DNA of 64,000 nucleotides from Tepidiphilus succinatimandens (GTDB lineage: Bacteria > Pseudomonadota > Gammaproteobacteria > Burkholderiales > Rhodocyclaceae). This document shows positions 54,068 to 64,000 of the stretch, one piece after another; the stretch's first letter is position 1, and each line of letters starts with the position of its first letter. Where the stretch lies: positions 1 to 64,000 of the forward strand of contig NZ_SBIK01000011.1 in the NCBI RefSeq assembly GCF_006503695.1, read 5' to 3'. The notes beneath the pieces are model-generated. The model saw only the letters and a program-made list of their open reading frames with translations. It was not told the origin of the DNA and searched no databases. Made by a program: the position numbers and the translations under genes.

Positions 54068-55219
54068 GTGTCTTTCAATCCCGCGATCCTCGTCCTTGCC
54101 GACGGAACGGTGTTCCACGGCGAGGGCATCGGTGCGACCGGTCACACCGTCGGTGAGGTGGTGTTCAACACCTCGATGACGGGCTATCAGGAAATTCTCA
54201 CCGACCCGAGTTATTCCCGGCAGATCGTCACGCTCACCTATCCGCACGTCGGCAACGTCGGCGTCAACGACGAAGACCTCGAATCCGACCGGGTGATGGC
54301 CGCCGGTCTGGTGGTGCGCGACGTGCCGCTTCTGGCGAGCAACTTCCGCATGCGCCGCACTTTGCCCGAGTCTCTGCGCGACGAAGGGGTGGTGGCGATC
54401 GCCGGCATCGACACGCGCCGCCTCACCCGCATCCTGCGCGATCGCGGTGCGCAGGCAGGCGCCATCGTCACGGCCCCGGTGGGCAAGACGCCGGACGTGG
54501 CCGAGGCGCTCGCCCTGGCGCGCGCCTTCCCCGGCTTGGCCGGCATGGATCTGGCCAAAGAAGTGAGCCGGCGCGACGTCGTCGCCTGGCACGAGGGCGA
54601 ATGGGAGCTGGGGCGCGGCTACGTGCCGGCCGGCGAAGGGCCGCGGCACGTGGTGGTCTACGATTACGGCGTCAAGCGCAACATCCTGCGCATGATCGCC
54701 GCGCGCGGCTGCCGCGTCACGGTGGTGCCGGCGCAGACCCCGTTCGAACAGACGCTCGCGCTCGCGCCCGACGGTATCCTGCTCGCCAACGGGCCGGGCG
54801 ATCCGGCCGCCTGCGGTTATGCGATCGCCACCGCGCGCGAGGCGATCGCGCGGCGCATTCCCACCTTCGGCATCTGCCTGGGGCACCAGATCCTGGGGCT
54901 TGCCTCGGGGGCGAAGACGGTGAAGATGAAGTTCGGCCATCACGGCGCGAACCATCCGGTCAAGGATCTCGACACCGGGCGCGTGTACATCACCAGCCAG
55001 AACCACGGCTTTGCCGTGGATGCCGACACGCTGCCGGCCAATTGCCGCGTCACGCACGTCTCGCTCTTCGACGGCAGCCTGCAGGGGATCGAGCGCACCG
55101 ACGCGCCGGCCTTCGGCTTCCAGGGCCACCCCGAGGCGAGCCCGGGGCCGCACGACGTGGGGTATCTCTTCGACCGTTTCGTCGCGCTGATCGACGCGCA
55201 CCGCAACCAACGTCCATGA
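54068..55219 (+). CDS. carA: Carbamoyl-phosphate synthase small (glutaminase) subunit
   Basis: This 383-residue subunit hydrolyses glutamine and channels ammonia to CarB for arginine and pyrimidine synthesis. N-terminal domain: [20 protein letters not shown] and [20 protein letters not shown]. Class I amidotransferase domain: [20 protein letters not shown] with nucleophile Cys, and [13 protein letters not shown] with His/Glu. GTG 54068 follows AAGGAG. carB follows after 73 bases. Confidence 0.95.
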   Translation: MSFNPAILVLADGTVFHGEGIGATGHTVGEVVFNTSMTGYQEILTDPSYSRQIVTLTYPHVGNVGVNDEDLESDRVMAAGLVVRDVPLLASNFRMRRTLPESLRDEGVVAIAGIDTRRLTRILRDRGAQAGAIVTAPVGKTPDVAEALALARAFPGLAGMDLAKEVSRRDVVAWHEGEWELGRGYVPAGEGPRHVVVYDYGVKRNILRMIAARGCRVTVVPAQTPFEQTLALAPDGILLANGPGDPAACGYAIATAREAIARRIPTFGICLGHQILGLASGAKTVKMKFGHHGANHPVKDLDTGRVYITSQNHGFAVDADTLPANCRVTHVSLFDGSLQGIERTDAPAFGFQGHPEASPGPHDVGYLFDRFVALIDAHRNQRP

Positions 55220-55292
55220 GTTTTTCCGCCGCCGGCCCCGTCCGTCACGAGCGGACGGGGCCGGCGGCTACCTACCGACGACAGGGAACGAC

Positions 55293-58522
<3,230 letters not shown>

Positions 58523-58526
<4 letters not shown>

Positions 58527-58996
58527 AATACCCCATGACCGTCGAAGGTGCAGAGAAACTGCGCCAGGAATTGCATCGTCTCAAGACCGTGGAGCGGCAG
58601 GCGGTGATCGCGGCGATCGCCGAGGCGCGCGCCCACGGCGATCTTTCCGAGAACGCCGAATACGACGCCGCGCGCGAGCGCCAGGCGTTCATCGAGGGGC
58701 GCATCCAGGAGCTGGAGGCGAAACTGGCCAATGCCCAGATCATCGACCCGAAGACGCTGGATGCCGACGGGCGGGTCGTGTTCGGCGCCACCGTCGAACT
58801 CGAGGATCTGGAAAGCGGCGACAAGGCGTGCTACCAGATCGTCGGCGACGAAGAGGCCGACGTGAAGGCAGGGAAGATCTCGGTGAGCTCGCCGATCGCC
58901 CGCGCCCTCATCGGCAAGTACGCCGGCGACGTGGTTCAGGTGCAGACGCCGGGGGGTATGCGCGAGTTCGAGATCCTGGACGTGCGCTACGTCTAA
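58523..58996 (+). CDS. greA: Transcription elongation factor GreA
   Basis: This 157-residue factor rescues backtracked RNA polymerase by stimulating transcript cleavage. The N-terminal coiled coil ends in the acidic tip [19 protein letters not shown]. The C-terminal FKBP-like domain has [15 protein letters not shown] and [23 protein letters not shown] 58523 overlaps the carB stop (ATGA). Its last 4 bases overlap the convergent yhbY end. Confidence 0.95.
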
Positions 58997-59433
58997 GGCT
59001 TGCGGCTCCGCCCCTTGGCGGGGCGGCGTTGGCGTGCCGCCTTGGCTGCGGTGCGCGCTTCGATGAGCGCGCGCAGCCGGGCTGCCCGGGCGAAGGACTT
59101 GGCCGATTTTGCATGCGCTGCCGGGGCGGTGGGCTTTTCCGCCGCTGCGCGCGGGGTGGCCTCGGGTTTGGGGCGCCACAGCACCAGCAGGTTGCCGATG
59201 TGCTGTACCGGCGCGCAGTCGAGCCGCTCGCAGATCTCGGCCATGAGTGCTTCGCGCACCTCGCGCTCGGAGCCGGCCACCCGTACTTTGATGAGCTCGT
59301 GCGCCGTCAGCGCCCGGTCGATCTCCGCAAGTACCGCCTCGGTGAGACCCTTGCTCGCGATGATGACGACAGGATTGAGGTGATGGGCCTTGGCGCGCAG
59401 CGCCCGGCGGGTGTGACTGTCGATCTGGCGCAT
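58993..59433 (-). CDS. yhbY: YhbY-type RNA-binding protein (CRM domain)
   Basis: This 146-residue protein has an N-terminal CRS1-YhbY domain (1-95): [37 protein letters not shown] and [11 protein letters not shown]. YhbY associates with pre-50S ribosomal particles. The remaining 50 or so residues are Ala/Arg/Lys-rich, an extension beyond the usual 97. It is divergent from rlmE, as in many proteobacteria. Confidence 0.9.
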   Translation of the reverse strand: MRQIDSHTRRALRAKAHHLNPVVIIASKGLTEAVLAEIDRALTAHELIKVRVAGSEREVREALMAEICERLDCAPVQHIGNLLVLWRPKPEATPRAAAEKPTAPAAHAKSAKSFARAARLRALIEARTAAKAARQRRPAKGRSRKP

Positions 59434-59478
59434 GGAATGGGGTTTCGCAGCCTAAAACGGAATTTTAACGCAAGGACG

Positions 59479-60102
59479 ATGGGAAAGAACAAAAGCCACC
59501 GGGACTGGATCCACCGGCATCTGAACGATCCTTACGTGCAGGAGGCCACCCGCGCCGGCTACCGCTCGCGGGCGGCGTTCAAACTACTCGAGATCGACGA
59601 CAAGGATCGGCTGCTGCGCCGCGGACAGTGCGTGCTCGACCTGGGTTCGGCGCCGGGGGCGTGGTCGCAGGTGGCGCGCGAGCGCGTGGGAGAGACGGGG
59701 CGGGTCTTCGCCCTCGATCTGCTGCCCATGGTGCCGATTCCCGGCGTGGATTTCCTGCAAGGGGATTTCACCGAGGAGGCGACGGAACGGGCGCTGGAGG
59801 CGCTGCTCGCCGGCGCAGTGCTCGACGTGGTGCTGAGCGACATGGCACCCAACCTCTCGGGTATTGCCTCGGTCGATCAGGCGCGTGCAATGCATCTGGC
59901 GGAACTCGCGCTCGATTTCGCCGTGCGCCACCTGCGCCCTGAAGGGGTCTTTCTCATCAAGGTGTTCCAGGGAGAAGGGTTCGACGACTTCCGCCGGGCG
60001 TTGGGCGCGGCGTTTCGCAGCGTGGCGGTGCGCAAGCCCAAGGCTTCGCGCGATCGCAGTGCGGAGGTGTATCTGCTCGGACGGGGACTGCGCGGCGCTT
60101 GA
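59479..60102 (+). CDS. rlmE: 23S rRNA U2552 2'-O-methyltransferase RlmE (FtsJ/RrmJ)
   Basis: This 207-residue heat-shock methyltransferase modifies U2552 in the A-loop. The basic N-terminus contains [20 protein letters not shown] (first catalytic Lys). SAM site: [20 protein letters not shown]. Catalytic Asp is in [10 protein letters not shown], Lys in [10 protein letters not shown] and Glu in [13 protein letters not shown] 59479 follows AAGGA. In many genomes ftsH follows, but here the convergent aceA does. Confidence 0.94.
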   Translation: MGKNKSHRDWIHRHLNDPYVQEATRAGYRSRAAFKLLEIDDKDRLLRRGQCVLDLGSAPGAWSQVARERVGETGRVFALDLLPMVPIPGVDFLQGDFTEEATERALEALLAGAVLDVVLSDMAPNLSGIASVDQARAMHLAELALDFAVRHLRPEGVFLIKVFQGEGFDDFRRALGAAFRSVAVRKPKASRDRSAEVYLLGRGLRGA

Positions 60103-60133
60103 ACGCTTGAGTGCGAAGGGCAGCGTGTCAAAG

Positions 60134-60156
60134 AAAAAAGGCCGGTTTCCCGGCCT
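60134..60156 (-). terminator. Intrinsic terminator of aceA
   Basis: On the minus strand AGGCCGG-GAAA-CCGGCCT is followed by a run of T residues. It lies 58 bases past the aceA stop and between two convergent genes. Confidence 0.75.
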
Positions 60157-60213
60157 CAACTTTGTCTGCGCGCGGCCGTCTGGTGCGGCCGCGGACTCCC
60201 CCTTCTCTCGTGA

Positions 60214-61509
60214 TCAGTGGAACTGCTCTTCTTCGGTCGAACCGGTGAGCGCGGTGACGCTGGATTGTCCCCCCTGGATCACCGTGGTCACGTCGTCGAA
60301 ATAGCCCGTGCCGACTTCGGCCTGGTGCGCCACGAAGGTGTAACCGCGTTCGCGGGCGGCGAATTCGGGTTCCTGCACTTTCTCGACGTAGGCCGACATG
60401 CCGCGGCGCACGTAGTCATAGGCCAGGTCGAACATGTTGTACCACATGGAGTGGATGCCGGCGAGCGTGATGAACTGGTACTTGTAGCCCATGGCCCCGA
60501 GTTCGCGCTGGAACTTGGCGATGGTGGCGTCGTCCAGGTTCTTCTTCCAGTTGAAGGAGGGCGAGCAGTTGTAGGCGAGCAGCTTGCCGGGGAATTTGGC
60601 ATGCACCCCTTCGGCGAATTTACGGGCGAATTCGAGATCCGGCGTACCCGTTTCGCACCAGACGAGATCGGCATAGGGCGCGTAGGCGATCGCACGGGCG
60701 ATGGCCTGCTCCAGACCGTTGCGGGTGCGATAAAACCCTTCGGCGGTGCGCTCACCGGTGAGGAACGGTTTGTCGTATTCGTCGTGATCCGACGTGAGCA
60801 GGTCGGCCGCTTCGGCGTCGGTGCGGGCGATGACCAGCGTGGGCACGCCGCAGACGTCGGCGGCAAGCCGTGCGGCGACGAGTTTCTGCACGGCTTCGGA
60901 GGTCGGCACCAGCACCTTGCCGCCCATGTGGCCGCATTTCTTCACGGAGGCGAGCTGGTCTTCGAAGTGCACGCCCGAGGCGCCGGCGCGGATCATGGCC
61001 TTCATGAGCTCGAAGGCGTTGAGCACGCCGCCGAAACCGGCCTCGGCGTCGGCGACGATGGGCGCGAAGTAGTCGATCCAGCCTTTGTCCCCGGGGTTGA
61101 GTCCCTTGCTCCACTGGATCTCATCGGCGCGTTTGAAAGCGTTGTTGATGCGCTCGACCACCACCGGCACGGAATTGACCGGGTAGAGCGACTGGTCGGG
61201 GAACATGGCGCGGTATTCGTTGTTGTCCGCGGCCACTTGCCAGCCGGAGAGGTAGATGGCCTTGACGCCGGCTTTCACCTGCTGCATCGCCTGACCGCCG
61301 GTGAGCGCGCCGAGGCAGTTGATGTAGGGCTCTTCGTGCAGCAGCTTCCACAGTTTCTCGGCGCCGCGGCGGGCGAGGGTGTATTCAGGGGTGACCGAGC
61401 CGCGCAGCCGCACCACGTCTTCGGCGGTGTAGGGGCGCGTGATGCCTTTCCAACGGGGGTTCTCGGCCCAGTCTTTTTTCAGAGCGGCGATCTGCTGTTG
61501 ACGATCCAT
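60214..61509 (-). CDS. aceA: Isocitrate lyase
   Basis: This 431-residue glyoxylate-shunt enzyme splits isocitrate into glyoxylate and succinate, allowing growth on acetate-level carbon. Catalytic motif [20 protein letters not shown] carries the active Cys. [20 protein letters not shown] and [17 protein letters not shown] are substrate/Mg regions. ATG 61509 follows GGAAGG; the open frame continues 14 codons upstream without family similarity. It fits with the acetone operon, whose product is acetyl-CoA. Malate synthase is not in the window. Confidence 0.95.
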   Translation of the reverse strand: MDRQQQIAALKKDWAENPRWKGITRPYTAEDVVRLRGSVTPEYTLARRGAEKLWKLLHEEPYINCLGALTGGQAMQQVKAGVKAIYLSGWQVAADNNEYRAMFPDQSLYPVNSVPVVVERINNAFKRADEIQWSKGLNPGDKGWIDYFAPIVADAEAGFGGVLNAFELMKAMIRAGASGVHFEDQLASVKKCGHMGGKVLVPTSEAVQKLVAARLAADVCGVPTLVIARTDAEAADLLTSDHDEYDKPFLTGERTAEGFYRTRNGLEQAIARAIAYAPYADLVWCETGTPDLEFARKFAEGVHAKFPGKLLAYNCSPSFNWKKNLDDATIAKFQRELGAMGYKYQFITLAGIHSMWYNMFDLAYDYVRRGMSAYVEKVQEPEFAARERGYTFVAHQAEVGTGYFDDVTTVIQGGQSSVTALTGSTEEEQFH

Positions 61510-61534
61510 GACGGTTCCTTCCATGAGAGAGGGG

Positions 61535-61563
61535 AAAAAGCCCATGAGCAAAGCTCATGGGCT
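61535..61563 (-). terminator. Terminator-like hairpin in the aceA leader / after rraA
   Basis: On the minus strand AGCCCATGAGC-TTT-GCTCATGGGCT (perfect 11-bp arms) is followed by five T residues. It ends 25 bases before the aceA ATG and lies between rraA and aceA. Confidence 0.7.
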
Positions 61564-61596
61564 GCATGGTACGTCAGCTCGAGCGCGACGTCAACA

Positions 61597-61610
61597 GTCT
61601 TATATAAGAC
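61597..61610. promoter_or_regulatory. Perfect palindrome in the aceA promoter region
   Basis: GTCTTATATAAGAC is a perfect 14-bp palindrome in an otherwise GC-rich region, about 88 bases upstream of aceA. A related half (ATAAGATAAG) follows directly. It is a likely operator for a carbon-source regulator. Confidence 0.55.
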
Positions 61611-61655
61611 ATAAGATAAGGCAAGCGTGCCGCGGCATCACGCCGCCTTTATGGT

Positions 61656-62135
61656 TCATACGAGGGGCGCGTCGGACACGATCACGCCGTCTTCGTCGGC
61701 GTAGGCGAACATCCCTGGCGCGAACGTGACGCCGCCGAAACTCACCGGCACGTCGCGTTGCCCTTCGCCGCGCTTGACGGTTTTCATGGGATGGGTGGCA
61801 AGCGCCCAGACACCCAGCGGAAGCCGGCCGATGGCGGCCGAATCGCGGATGCAGCCATAGACGACGACTCCGGCCCAGCCGTTCTTCACCGCGAGTTCGG
61901 CGAGGTTGTCGCCCAGGAGCGCCCGGCGCAGCGACCCTCCGCCGTCGATCACCAGCATCGCGCCCTGGCCGGGTTCGGCGAGCATCTCGCGCACCAGCGC
62001 GTTGTCTTCGAAAATCTTCAGGGTGCGCACGGGCCCGCCCGCGGCGCGGGCGCCGCCATAGGAGCGCAGCATGGGGGCGAGCACGCGCACGCGGTCTTCG
62101 TGCGCGTCGCACAGGTCGGCGGTATGGAAGTCCAT
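61656..62135 (-). CDS. rraA: RraA-family protein (RNase E inhibitor-like / aldolase family)
   Basis: This 159-residue protein starts [19 protein letters not shown], matching RraA. The core [20 protein letters not shown] and [20 protein letters not shown] follows, ending [21 protein letters not shown]. coli RraA binds RNase E; many homologues instead have HMG/oxaloacetate aldolase activity, and the GDN and R-D residues for that are present. Its Shine-Dalgarno is GGAG at 62144-62147, inside the preceding terminator stem. Confidence 0.88.
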   Translation of the reverse strand: MDFHTADLCDAHEDRVRVLAPMLRSYGGARAAGGPVRTLKIFEDNALVREMLAEPGQGAMLVIDGGGSLRRALLGDNLAELAVKNGWAGVVVYGCIRDSAAIGRLPLGVWALATHPMKTVKRGEGQRDVPVSFGGVTFAPGMFAYADEDGVIVSDAPLV

Positions 62136-62172
62136 AAAAAAATCTCCGGTCGGTGGAAGACGACCGGAGATT
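62136..62172 (-). terminator. Terminator of clpA, overlapping the rraA ribosome-binding site
   Basis: On the minus strand ATCTCCGGTCG (62161-62171) pairs perfectly with CGACCGGAGAT (62142-62152), followed by a T-run (62136-62142) that touches the rraA ATG at 62135. The 3' arm contains GGAG, the only plausible rraA ribosome-binding site. Confidence 0.88.
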
Positions 62173-62211
62173 CTAGCAGCAGCTCGGACGCGGGATGGCG
62201 TCCGCCCGGGT

Positions 62212-64000
<1,789 letters not shown>

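Overview
The window looks like a chromosomal segment from a GC-rich betaproteobacterium. Pointers are RecBCD in recC-recB-recD order, BamE next to Fur, a dapB-carA-carB-greA-(yhbY)-rlmE block, a proteobacterial RlmM, and glutathione-dependent formaldehyde oxidation. A thermophilic Hydrogenophilaceae/Rhodocyclales-type host is a guess from gene content and style, not something the bases prove.

Region 1 (about 1-14.9 kb) is accessory DNA, a decaying integrative conjugative element. It starts with a transposase fragment. Next come an XRE repressor and a divergent FlhD/FlhC-like activator pair, with a perfect palindrome between the -35 and -10 boxes of the activator promoter. Conjugation genes follow: TraF-type signal peptidase, MobH TraI relaxase, TraW, TraU, TrbC and a TraN that reads as two overlapping CDSs. 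Two IS200/IS605-type units interrupt the island. One is about 0.4 kb, has no protein gene and is packed with perfect stem-loops (candidate stand-alone guide-type RNA). The other carries an intact TnpB and sits exactly between traN and the next exported-protein gene. The island ends with two exported proteins, an Rpn-family nuclease with a candidate internal small product, and KfrA-like debris with a long inverted repeat.

Region 2 (15-38 kb) is housekeeping. It holds rhlE, rlmM, tas, a lipoprotein gene, a tRNA block (Ser, then a tandemly duplicated Ala-Glu-Asp trio), dctA, the recCBD operon, hrcA-hemH-membrane protein on the minus strand, nadK-recN, a HEPN/MNT toxin-antitoxin pair abutting recN, and an MFS transporter.

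Region 3 (38-51 kb) is catabolic. A consensus sigma-54 promoter with four upstream TCGAACG/CGTTCGA heptamers precedes acxA-acxB-acxC (ATP-dependent acetone carboxylase). An AMP-forming acyl-CoA ligase (probably acetoacetate activation) and an AcoR-type sigma-54 activator follow. Next are a LysR regulator and the frmA-fghA formaldehyde detoxification pair, closed by two strong terminators. Acetone would become acetoacetate, then acetoacetyl-CoA and acetyl-CoA; isocitrate lyase (aceA, 60.2-61.5 kb) supplies the glyoxylate shunt needed to grow on such C2 units.

Region 4 (51-64 kb) is housekeeping: porin, fur, bamE, dapB, carA (with an attenuator-like leader), carB, greA, yhbY, rlmE, aceA, rraA and a clpA that runs off the right edge.
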